Of a stretch of DNA of 64,000 nt, positions 36,409-43,620 are shown one piece after another. Below the pieces are notes generated by a model. That model worked only from the letters and a program-made list of their open reading frames with translations, ran no database searches and was not told the DNA's origin. A program made the position numbers and the translations under genes. Every line of letters starts with the position of its first letter. The stretch's first letter is position 1. Origin of the DNA: Haloterrigena sp. KLK7 (GTDB taxonomy: Archaea > Halobacteriota > Halobacteria > Halobacteriales > Natrialbaceae); NCBI RefSeq assembly GCF_037914945.1, contig NZ_CP149787.1, forward strand, positions 3,658,001-3,722,000, in the 5' to 3' direction.

Positions 36409-37557
36409 GTGATTGATATACCTCGGCGAACGCTCCTCGCGATGGGCGCGACTGGGCTCGCCGTCGGCGGAGCCGGCTGTTTGAACGACGACTCCGAGTC
36501 GGACGGCAACGGGTCCGACGAGTCCGGGAACGGGGACGACGAGAGCGCACTCGCGCCACCGGCACGGTGGATCCCAACGTCGGCGGGATCGCAGCTGTTC
36601 TTTTCGTATACGGATCTCGAGACCGTCCGAAACCACGAACCCGAACTCCCCGCCGAGACGCTCGACGAAATCGCGTTCGTACCCCACGGTGCGGGCGGTC
36701 GGGTCGTCGGCCGAATGGAAACCGAGCCGACGTTCGAGTACGTTCTCGAGTTCGGTCCCTCCGGAGAGAGTGGCCACTACGTGATGCGCGGAGAATTCGA
36801 CCTCGCCGGACTGGACCTCGGCGACCCCATCGACGAAGTCGGCGAGTTCGACCGCTTCGAGGCTGCGGGGGCCTCGATCGCCGCCTCGAGCGACACGCTG
36901 GTCGTCGTCGATCCCGAGATCGGAAGCATCGACGACGTGCTCGCAGCGGGCCTCGACGGGACGGATCGGCGGGTGGACGGGGACGGCTCGCTCGGGAAGG
37001 TGCTCGAGCACGTGGGCGGCGGGACGCTCGCATACGGAATCGTGCCCGAATCGGCCGACGAAATCTCCGTCGGACGGTCGTGGTCGATCGCCGCCGAGAC
37101 GGTGACGTACGCGCACGTCATGCACGGTATGGACACGTCCGACGTAGACGAGGACCGGCTGAAATCGGAACTTGCCACCGAATCCCCCTTCGATAGACTC
37201 GACGACTTTTCGCTCGACGTCGAAGCCGATGCCGTCCTCGTGACCGGAAGCGTCCCGACGAGCGAGTTCCGGTACACCGCCGCTATCTCCAAACACAGGG
37301 CCGGTCTCGGAAGGGCGGACGTGACCGTCTCCATCGACGTCGAGACGGCGCTACAAACGGTCACCGTGACGCTCACGTCCTACGGGGCGAACGGCCGCGT
37401 CGAGGTTCGCGATAGCAGCGGCACGCGGGCAACGTTGACCGAGCGAGGCGAGGAAGGGAGACTCGAGTACGACGTGGGTGACACGGAGACCGTCACCGTG
37501 GTCTACGTCAACGGCGACGAGGAATCGGAAGTCGCGACTGAACCGGTCGAATTCTGA
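36409..37557 (+). CDS. Tat-exported lipoprotein of unknown function
   Basis: 382-aa protein from a GTG start, with signal RRTLLAMGATGLAVGGAGC (Tat-like RR, lipobox Cys at about residue 24) and a Ser/Asp/Gly-rich linker. The body is beta-rich with segments such as LFFSYTDLETVRNHEPELP and YGIVPESADEISVGRSWSI. The C-terminus resembles a small beta-sandwich (VEVRDSSGTRATLTERG ending VATEPVEF). Similar paralogous lipoproteins are common in haloarchaea, but no enzymatic motif is visible. An A+T-rich region precedes the start. Confidence 0.78.
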   Translation: MIDIPRRTLLAMGATGLAVGGAGCLNDDSESDGNGSDESGNGDDESALAPPARWIPTSAGSQLFFSYTDLETVRNHEPELPAETLDEIAFVPHGAGGRVVGRMETEPTFEYVLEFGPSGESGHYVMRGEFDLAGLDLGDPIDEVGEFDRFEAAGASIAASSDTLVVVDPEIGSIDDVLAAGLDGTDRRVDGDGSLGKVLEHVGGGTLAYGIVPESADEISVGRSWSIAAETVTYAHVMHGMDTSDVDEDRLKSELATESPFDRLDDFSLDVEADAVLVTGSVPTSEFRYTAAISKHRAGLGRADVTVSIDVETALQTVTVTLTSYGANGRVEVRDSSGTRATLTERGEEGRLEYDVGDTETVTVVYVNGDEESEVATEPVEF

Positions 37558-37634
37558 ACTGCGGGCCACGGTCGAGACCCCCTCGCTGCCCCACACGATG
37601 CGGTTCGGGCTCGTCCGCCCGATGCGCCGTTCGC

Positions 37635-39104
37635 CTACAGGATGATGCTCTTCTCGCGCATCATCTCGTGGATCGAGGCGTCGAGGCCCTCGCGACCGAT
37701 GCCGGAGTCCTTGTTGCCGCCGAAGGGGATGTCGCCCAGTCCGTGGCTGGGTGCGCCGTTGATCCGGACCGCGCCGGCGTCGACGCGGTTCGCGACGTTC
37801 ATCGCGCGCTTGTGGTCGTTCGTGAAGACGGCGGCGTCGAGGGCCAGATCGGAGCCGTTGGCGATCTCGATGGCCTCCTCCTCGTCGCCGAAGGTCGTGA
37901 CGACGGCGATGGGGCCGAACTGCTCCTCGTCGACGATGCGGGCGTCGTGGGGGACGTTCGCCAGCAGCGTCGGTTCGAAGAACTGGTCGGCGAGTTCGTC
38001 CGGAACGCCCTCGGGGGCGCGGCGGCTCCCGCCGCGGACGAGGTCGGCGCCCTTCTCTATGGCGTCCTCGACGAGCGTCTCGACCCAGTCGGCCTGGTCG
38101 ACGCTGATGAGCGGACCGAACGCGGTGTCCTCCTCGAAGAGGTCGCCGGCCTGCCAGGCGTCCATCTCGCCGTCGATCAGGTCGACCAGTTCGTCGTGGA
38201 CCGACTCGTGGGCGAGCACGCGGGAGACGGCCGAGCAGCGCTGGCCGGCGTACTTGAACGAGCCCTTGGCGCAGTTGCCCGCGACGTCGGCGAGGTCAGC
38301 ATCGTCGAAGACGATCGCGGGCGCGTTGCCGCCCAGTTCCATGTGTAGGTTGACCATGCCGCTCTCGCGGGCGACGTGTTTGCCGGCGCCCGAGGAGCCG
38401 GTCATCGCGATGGCGTTGACGCGGTCGTCGCCCGACAGCACGTCGCCGATCTCGCTGGCCTCGCCCGGAACGAAGTTGAACGCGCCGTCCGGAATCCCGT
38501 CGACCTCGCTGATGACGTCGGCGAGGATCGCCGCCGAGATGGGCGTCTTGCTCGCGGGTTTGAGCAGGACGCTGTTACCCGCGGCGAGTGCAGGCGCCAC
38601 CTGTAATGCCGTCGTCGCCAACGGGTAGTTGTACGGCGTGATACACAGCACCGCGCCGATCGGCTCGTGTTTCACGATCGCTTGCCACCCCTCGTGGCCC
38701 TCGGTCGAGCCCTCGCGGTACTCGCCCTGGCTGACGACGTTCCGGGCCTCCTCGGCCGCGCGGTCGAACCGCTCGGCGGCCTGCCCGACCTCGCCGCGGG
38801 CCGAGGAGATCGGTTTGCCGGCCTCGCGAACGATGACCTCCGCGAGCTCCTCCTCGCGCTCGCGCAGCCCCTCGGCGATCGTCTCGCACCACTTCGCGCG
38901 CTCGACGACGGTCGTCTCGCGCATGCGAGGCTTGATCTCGTGGGCCGCCTCGAGCGCGGCGTGGGCCGCAGCCGGATCCGCAGCGGTCACCTGCGCGAAG
39001 GTGCCTCCGTCGGCGAGATCAGAGACCGGGATCGCGTTCTCGGTCTCGAGCCACTCGCCGTCGATGTACAGTCGCTCTCTCCGCTGTGCGGCTCTCGTTG
39101 CCAT
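37635..39104 (-). CDS. NAD(P)-dependent aldehyde dehydrogenase
   Basis: 489-aa ALDH-superfamily enzyme oxidising an aldehyde to acid. Visible motifs are ITPYNYPLATTALQVAPALA with KPASKTP for cofactor binding, GSSGAGKHVARES, general-base Glu in HMELGGNAPAIV, and the catalytic Cys in KYAGQRCSAVSRV. The sequence resembles the lactaldehyde/non-phosphorylating glyceraldehyde-3-phosphate group (ASKTPISAAILADV), which would fit the semi-phosphorylative sugar pathway of haloarchaea. This is an inference. Starts at ATG 39104. Confidence 0.93.
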   Translation of the reverse strand: MATRAAQRRERLYIDGEWLETENAIPVSDLADGGTFAQVTAADPAAAHAALEAAHEIKPRMRETTVVERAKWCETIAEGLREREEELAEVIVREAGKPISSARGEVGQAAERFDRAAEEARNVVSQGEYREGSTEGHEGWQAIVKHEPIGAVLCITPYNYPLATTALQVAPALAAGNSVLLKPASKTPISAAILADVISEVDGIPDGAFNFVPGEASEIGDVLSGDDRVNAIAMTGSSGAGKHVARESGMVNLHMELGGNAPAIVFDDADLADVAGNCAKGSFKYAGQRCSAVSRVLAHESVHDELVDLIDGEMDAWQAGDLFEEDTAFGPLISVDQADWVETLVEDAIEKGADLVRGGSRRAPEGVPDELADQFFEPTLLANVPHDARIVDEEQFGPIAVVTTFGDEEEAIEIANGSDLALDAAVFTNDHKRAMNVANRVDAGAVRINGAPSHGLGDIPFGGNKDSGIGREGLDASIHEMMREKSIIL

Positions 39105-39196
39105 ACCCCTGTCTTAGAGGCCCACACTGAAAGCGTTTACTCACCCTCGAAAAAATAACGTAGGTGATACCGTCCGCGATCGGCGCTGGTTGATTG

Positions 39197-39210
39197 TTAG
39201 GTAGACCAAA
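39197..39210. promoter_or_regulatory. DtxR/SirR-like box upstream of dpsA
   Basis: TTAGGTAGACCAAA matches 10 of 14 positions of the TTAGGTTAGCCTAA-type motif used by haloarchaeal DtxR-family iron regulators (Idr/SirR). It lies 113 bp upstream of dpsA. A second element, the inverted repeat TTTCCG-ATTA-CGGAAA at 39239-39254, lies nearer the gene. Confidence 0.4.
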
Positions 39211-39238
39211 ATCGAGCAGGCCTTTGAGAGAAAAGTGA

Positions 39239-39254
39239 TTTCCGATTACGGAAA
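39239..39254. promoter_or_regulatory. Inverted repeat in dpsA promoter region
   Basis: TTTCCG-ATTA-CGGAAA, perfect 6-bp arms, lies 56 bp upstream of the dpsA start, upstream of the CTTAAG element that probably covers the TATA/BRE region. Position suits an activator or repressor site. Confidence 0.4.
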
Positions 39255-39309
39255 AAATGTTCTCGCATGGGGAATCCTTAAGTGGAATGCGCGCGTTCGA
39301 TAAGATAGG

Positions 39310-39855
39310 ATGAGCACTCAAGAGACCGTCCGCCAATCGGCTGACAGCGTCGAGGGGAACGAACTCCGACTCGACCAGGAGAAGTCGGAGCAGATCGTCG
39401 ACGCGCTGAACACGGAGCTCGCGAACTCGTACGTCCTCTACCACCAGTTGAAGAAACACCACTGGGTCGTCGAGGGCGCCGAGTTCCTCCCGCTCCACGA
39501 GTTCCTCGAGGAGGCCTACGAACACGTCGAGGAGGGCGCCGACGAGATCGCCGAGCGCGCCCAGGCACTGGGCGGCGTCCCCGTCTCCGGCCCGTCGAAC
39601 CTCGAGGACCGCGCTACCGTCGAGTTCGAGGGCGAGGACGTCTACGACGTCCGCACGATGTTCGAGAACGACCTCGAGATGTACGGCGAGATCATCGAGT
39701 CGATGCGCGGCAGCATCGAACTCGCCGAGAACCTCGGCGACCCCGCCACCGGCGAGCTGCTGCGCGAGATCCTCGTCCACCTCGAGGAGGACGGCCACCA
39801 CTTCGAACACTACCTCGAAGACGACACGCTCGTCCTCGAGGAGGCCACGAAGTAA
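39310..39855 (+). CDS. dpsA: DNA-protecting ferritin-like protein DpsA
   Basis: 181-aa Dps-family protein that oxidises and stores iron and protects DNA. The four-helix core has the ferroxidase residues expected at subunit interfaces in LYHQLKKHHWVVEGAEF and HEFLEEAYEHVEEGADEIAE, and the family's GGVPVSGPSNLEDRA loop. The C-terminal helix HVEDG-like region is Glu/His-rich (LVHLEEDGHHFEHYLE). Length equals Halobacterium DpsA (about 180 aa). Upstream DNA carries iron-box-like and inverted-repeat elements, consistent with iron or stress control. Confidence 0.96.
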   Translation: MSTQETVRQSADSVEGNELRLDQEKSEQIVDALNTELANSYVLYHQLKKHHWVVEGAEFLPLHEFLEEAYEHVEEGADEIAERAQALGGVPVSGPSNLEDRATVEFEGEDVYDVRTMFENDLEMYGEIIESMRGSIELAENLGDPATGELLREILVHLEEDGHHFEHYLEDDTLVLEEATK

Positions 39856-40291
39856 TCGGGCGACGGGAACGCTAGTCATCGCTCCGCGTCACCGATCGAC
39901 ACTGTGTTTTTGATGCCGCCTCGAGCCGTCAGCGAGTAGCCCGTCCGCACTCGAGAGAACGGCACGACGATATTGCGCGAGGGATGAACGAACGAGTAGC
40001 GCGGTTCACTGAGCCCAGAGTCGCGTTTCCCCCGCGAAGCACTGAGCCCTCGCACCGTTCCGCGGCACAGCGCGCGCCACCGCAGGCCATGCTGTCGGCC
40101 GTCGCTCTCGAGTCCACTCGAGATGGGGGTACCCAGAGATGGCAGCCCTGCAGACAGCTATTGGCGGGAAAACCGAAGAGAGAGGATCCGTGGCCGAGGT
40201 CAGTCGGCGTGATGGTTCGATCCGTCGGGTCAGCGACGGAGGAGCGGTGCGCTCGAGTCGTGCGAATCGCGGTCGGAGCCCGTCCCGACGG
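39856..40291. other. Gene-poor region after dpsA
   Basis: 436 bp between dpsA and a small leftward gene. A TTTTT run at 39907-39911, about 52 bp after the dpsA stop, may act as its terminator. ORFs here (for example leftward 39929-40117 and rightward from 39984) have Arg/Cys/Ser-rich translations unlike haloarchaeal proteins. I see no supported gene. Confidence 0.5.
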
Positions 40292-40459
40292 TCAGCGCTC
40301 GAGGTCGACGGTGAGGTCGGTCGCGATCCAGCCGTCGTTGTTGTCGCGCTCGGTGAAGACCGTCTTGCCGGGGCGCGTCTCGTGGCTGGTAACGACCACT
40401 GCCGGCTCCTCGAGTTCTTCGTCGGCGTCGGAATCCTGCCTGCGGGCGGGTACGTCCAT
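40292..40459 (-). CDS. 55-aa acidic small protein, putative iron-responsive
   Basis: ORF encoding MDVPARRQDSDADEELEEPA and ending IATDLTVDLER. A mid part, VTSHETRPGKTVFTERDNN, resembles a small conserved haloarchaeal family (I associate it with DUF7331, with limited certainty). It is soluble, acidic and Cys-free. Its promoter is well defined: a TTTTTAGA TATA element at about 40483-40492, 25-30 bp before the ATG, flanked by two DtxR/SirR-like boxes. The tight spacing implies a leaderless transcript controlled by an iron-type repressor. Confidence 0.75.
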   Translation of the reverse strand: MDVPARRQDSDADEELEEPAVVVTSHETRPGKTVFTERDNNDGWIATDLTVDLER

Positions 40460-40468
40460 CACGTGGAG

Positions 40469-40508
40469 TTAGGTGTACCTAAATCTAAAAAGGTTTTGGT
40501 CGGCCTAA
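40469..40508 (-). promoter_or_regulatory. Two DtxR/SirR-like boxes over the small-gene promoter
   Basis: TTAGGTGTACCTAA at 40469-40482 is palindromic except for its two central bases. TTTGGTCGGCCTAA at 40495-40508 matches 12 of 14 positions of the TTAGGYYARCCTAA motif. They bracket the TATA element of the leftward 55-aa gene, 26 bp start to start. Binding by an iron- or manganese-dependent repressor would block TBP/TFB access. Confidence 0.6.
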
Positions 40509-40579
40509 CTCTCTGGGAACCGACTGATCTTGCGACGACGAACCGTACTTTCACACCGTCGGACGCCGTACCCGCGCGT

Positions 40580-41119
40580 ATGGAGTTCGACGTCGTTCAG
40601 GGCGATATCGCCGCACAGTCCGCCGACGCGCTCGTCAACGCCGCCGGGACGAGCCTCGAGATGGGCTCGGGCGTCGCCGGCGCGCTCCGTCGCGAAGCCG
40701 GTCAGGAACTCAACGACGAGGCCACGTCGAAGGGACCGATCGACCTCGGCGCGGTCGCGGTGACCGACCCCTACGATCTCGACGCGGAGTACGTGATCCA
40801 CGCGGCCGCGATGCCCCACTACGGAGATGGTCAAGCGACCGCGGAGAGCATCCGCGACGCGACGCGGAACGCGCTCGAGGCGGCCGACGAACGCAACTGT
40901 CGCTCGCTCGTGATTCCGGCGCTGGGCTGTGGCGTCGCGGGCTTCGACCTCGCGGAGGGGGCCGAACTCATCGCCGAGGAGATCCGCGACTACGAGCCCG
41001 ACGTCCTCGAGGACGTCCGGCTGATCGCCTACAGCGAGGCGGAGTACGATACGATCCGCGCCGCGACCGGGACGGGCGACTCGTCGGTGTCGACTGACGA
41101 GAGCGAGTCCGATCGGTAA
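40580..41119 (+). CDS. Macro-domain protein (ADP-ribose / O-acetyl-ADP-ribose hydrolase-like)
   Basis: 179-aa protein starting MEFDVVQGDIAAQSADALVN. The ADP-ribose pocket motifs are NAAGTSLEMGSGVAGALRR (residues 20-38) and the catalytic-loop G-C-G-V-A-G-F in IPALGCGVAGFDL. This group removes ADP-ribose from proteins or deacetylates O-acetyl-ADP-ribose. The ATG at 40580 is where the family alignment begins; the upstream open frame is spurious. The acidic C-terminal tail (TDESESDR) is a halophilic extension. Confidence 0.92.
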   Translation: MEFDVVQGDIAAQSADALVNAAGTSLEMGSGVAGALRREAGQELNDEATSKGPIDLGAVAVTDPYDLDAEYVIHAAAMPHYGDGQATAESIRDATRNALEAADERNCRSLVIPALGCGVAGFDLAEGAELIAEEIRDYEPDVLEDVRLIAYSEAEYDTIRAATGTGDSSVSTDESESDR

Positions 41120-41230
41120 CCGGACTCGCGCCGGCGACGTCCGCTCGAACCGGGTCTCTCGGTTCGGTCGTCTTAAAGACGCCATCTGTGATTGGGAACA
41201 AATAACTCACCGGTGCTCGAAGCCGAGCGT

Positions 41231-41704
41231 ATGGGGCGGCACGTACTGGTGGCGATGGGTCGAACCGACGCGTCAGATGCGGCACTCGAGTACGCGTTCG
41301 AAGAGTATTCCGAAGCGAAGATTTCCGTGCTCCACGTCACCGACGGGGCCGGCCCGTTCGTCCGGTTCGGCGGCCGGGATCCGTGCGAGTACGTGATTCC
41401 CGAACTGACCGCCGAACGGAGCGGGGCACTGCTCCCGACGCCGGACCGCTTTACGCGAGCCCAGTGCCGACGGGCCGAGCAGGTCCTCTCCCGCGCGCAC
41501 GAACTCGCCGAGCGCCACGGTCGGGAGATCGAACCGGCCGTTCGCTCGGGCGGCGCGGCGAGGGAGATCACCGACTACGCGAAGGAACGCGCGGTCGACC
41601 ACATCGTCATCGCGGACCACCCGCCGACGGCGTTCCGGCCGGTCTTCCGGTCGGTCCCCGAATCGGTCACCCGCAACGCCAGCGCGCCGGTCACGACGCT
41701 CTGA
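41231..41704 (+). CDS. Universal stress protein family, ATP motif degenerate
   Basis: 157-aa UspA-fold protein starting MGRHVLVAMGRTDASDAALE, which is the standard first strand and loop. The C-terminal nucleotide motif G-x2-G-x9-G-S/T of ATP-binding members is replaced by ADHPPTAFRPVFRSVPESVT, which lacks the glycines, so ATP binding is unlikely. The last strand APVTTL is conserved. It stands alone; role unknown. Confidence 0.85.
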   Translation: MGRHVLVAMGRTDASDAALEYAFEEYSEAKISVLHVTDGAGPFVRFGGRDPCEYVIPELTAERSGALLPTPDRFTRAQCRRAEQVLSRAHELAERHGREIEPAVRSGGAAREITDYAKERAVDHIVIADHPPTAFRPVFRSVPESVTRNASAPVTTL

Positions 41705-41764
41705 TCGCGCCGCGACGGTCGCTTCTCCGCCTCGACGATTCGAGTCCGAGCGGTGGGGCCGGAA

Positions 41765-42757
41765 TCAGGACAGCGAGAGGCCGCGGATCTCGACCGAATC
41801 GCCCTCTTCGACGCGGCCGATGATCCGTCCGTCGGTGTCGGCCGCGAGGGCTTCGGCGCGGTCCTCGGGCAGCGCGACGACGAACCCGGTGCCCATGTTG
41901 AACGTCCGGTGCATCTCCTCGTCGGTCACGTTTCCTTCCTCCTGGACGAACTCGAAGACCGACTGCGCGGGGAAGGGATCGTCGACGACGTACTCGAACT
42001 CGCCCATCCGGAGCAGGTTGGTCCAGCCGCCGCCCGTAATGTGGGCCGCCGCGCGCACGCCGTGCTCGCGCATCGGCTCGAGCAGGTCCGTGTAGATCCG
42101 GGTCGGGCGCAGCAGTTCCTCGCCGATCGACCGCTCGGGGTTCGGCGGGAACTCGTCGGTGTAGTCGTGCTCCCGAGTGACGGCTTCGCGGGCCAGCGTC
42201 AGCCCGTTCGAGTGGATGCCGTCGGAGGCGAATCCGACGAGCGCATCGCCGGCCTGGGCTTCGCCCTCGAAAATCTCGTCTTTCCCGGCGAGCCCGGCGC
42301 AGGTGCCCGCGAGGTCGAATCCCTTCACGACCTCGGGCATGACCGCCGTCTCGCCGCCGAGCATCGTTAGATCGGCCTCTTCGAGGCCGACCGCGAGTCC
42401 CTCGCCGATCTCGTTCGTGAGGGCCTCGTCGGGTTCGTCGATCGCGAGGTAGTCGACGAAGGCGACGGGCTCGACGCCTGCAGCCACGAGGTCGTTGACG
42501 TTCATCGCGATGCAGTCGATGCCGATCGTCGAGAAGTCCTCGATGGCTTCCGCCACCAGCAGTTTGGTGCCGACGCCGTCGGTCGCCAGCGCCAGGTAGC
42601 GGTCGCCGATGTCGATCAGGCCGGCGTACTCGGTCCGCAGGTCGCTGCCGAAGGCCTCGAGCAGGGCCGCGGTCGCGTCCTCGCTGGCCGCGATGTCGAC
42701 GCCCGTCTCGGCGTAGGTGAGCCGTTCCTCGCTCCCGTCGTCCGCTGAATCGGTCAT
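41765..42757 (-). CDS. purM: Phosphoribosylformylglycinamidine cyclo-ligase
   Basis: 330-aa AIR synthetase, fifth step of purine synthesis (FGAM + ATP to AIR). It has the family opening LTYAETGVDIAASEDATAAL, the ATP-binding LALATDGVGTKLLVAEAIED, IDCIAMNVNDLVAAGVEPVA and the glycine-rich VGFASDGIHSNGLTLAR. The start at 42757 (MTDSADDGS) leaves a short acidic tail before the domain. Not in a visible purine operon. Confidence 0.96.
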   Translation of the reverse strand: MTDSADDGSEERLTYAETGVDIAASEDATAALLEAFGSDLRTEYAGLIDIGDRYLALATDGVGTKLLVAEAIEDFSTIGIDCIAMNVNDLVAAGVEPVAFVDYLAIDEPDEALTNEIGEGLAVGLEEADLTMLGGETAVMPEVVKGFDLAGTCAGLAGKDEIFEGEAQAGDALVGFASDGIHSNGLTLAREAVTREHDYTDEFPPNPERSIGEELLRPTRIYTDLLEPMREHGVRAAAHITGGGWTNLLRMGEFEYVVDDPFPAQSVFEFVQEEGNVTDEEMHRTFNMGTGFVVALPEDRAEALAADTDGRIIGRVEEGDSVEIRGLSLS

Positions 42758-42981
42758 GTCTGAACGACCTCCCGGGGCGAGCAAAAGGTCACCGGTCCGG
42801 GCGAGCGACCGCGCGTCTCCGCCGTCCGCGGCTACCGTCGCGTCGCGGTCAGCGTCGTCCGCTGTCAGTGCTCTTTCCGGCAGTCGCCGTCGCGTTCGAC
42901 GTCGGCGGCCGTACTACTCGAGGTTGTCAGGGATGAGAGGAGGAAAATCGGCTCGGCGTCGGGCCGGACCGCCGACCCCCG

Positions 42982-43620
42982 TCAGAACAGATCGACGAAC
43001 AGGACCACGTATCCCGCCAGCAGGACGCTCGGGACGAAGACGAGGGCGAAGACGCCCTTGTGCCAGTCGTAGACCGATTTGCCGTCCAGCGGACCGAAGG
43101 GGATCATGTTGAACGCGGCCAGCACCAGGTTGATCCAGACGCCCATCCGACCGATGGTTCCGAGCGGGGCCGGCATGATCATCAGCGGCAGGAACATGAT
43201 CGCGAGCAGGTGGTTGGTGATCGGCCCGGCGAGGGCGACCATCGCGTTCTCGCGCTGCGTGATCCGGCCGCGGTGATAAACGGCGCCCGGCGCGGCGAAG
43301 AGGAACCCGACGAGCGCGCCCATGAGCGCCAGAAACAGCATCTGGTAGTCCGCGCGGAACTCGGCGATCTGGCCGTGTTCGATCGCGACGACCTTGTGGG
43401 CGAGCTCGTGTAACAGGAAGGCGACGCCGACGGTAACGAGGCTCAACCCGACCATCCCGACGAAGTAGCCGACGCTGCTCCCACCGCGGTGGATCGGCGC
43501 GAATATCAGCGAGAACGCGACCGATAGCGTCACCCACGCGACGGCGAGATCGATCAGTTCCCGGTCGCTGAAGGTCAGCTCCGGACCGGATCCGGCCCGC
43601 TGCCGCGTTCGCGTGCTCAT
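42982..43620 (-). CDS. Site-2-protease-family membrane metalloprotease (M50)
   Basis: 212-aa intramembrane zinc protease. Six hydrophobic segments; the zinc motif HELAHK (HExxH) is inside helix 2 (VGVAFLLHELAHKVVAIE). The second metal-ligand segment NMIPFGPLDGKSV (NPDG-like) is in helix 5. No PDZ or CBS domain, so it is a minimal form. It overlaps the TraB-family gene by 4 bp (ATGA), pointing to co-translation. Confidence 0.92.
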   Translation of the reverse strand: MSTRTRQRAGSGPELTFSDRELIDLAVAWVTLSVAFSLIFAPIHRGGSSVGYFVGMVGLSLVTVGVAFLLHELAHKVVAIEHGQIAEFRADYQMLFLALMGALVGFLFAAPGAVYHRGRITQRENAMVALAGPITNHLLAIMFLPLMIMPAPLGTIGRMGVWINLVLAAFNMIPFGPLDGKSVYDWHKGVFALVFVPSVLLAGYVVLFVDLF

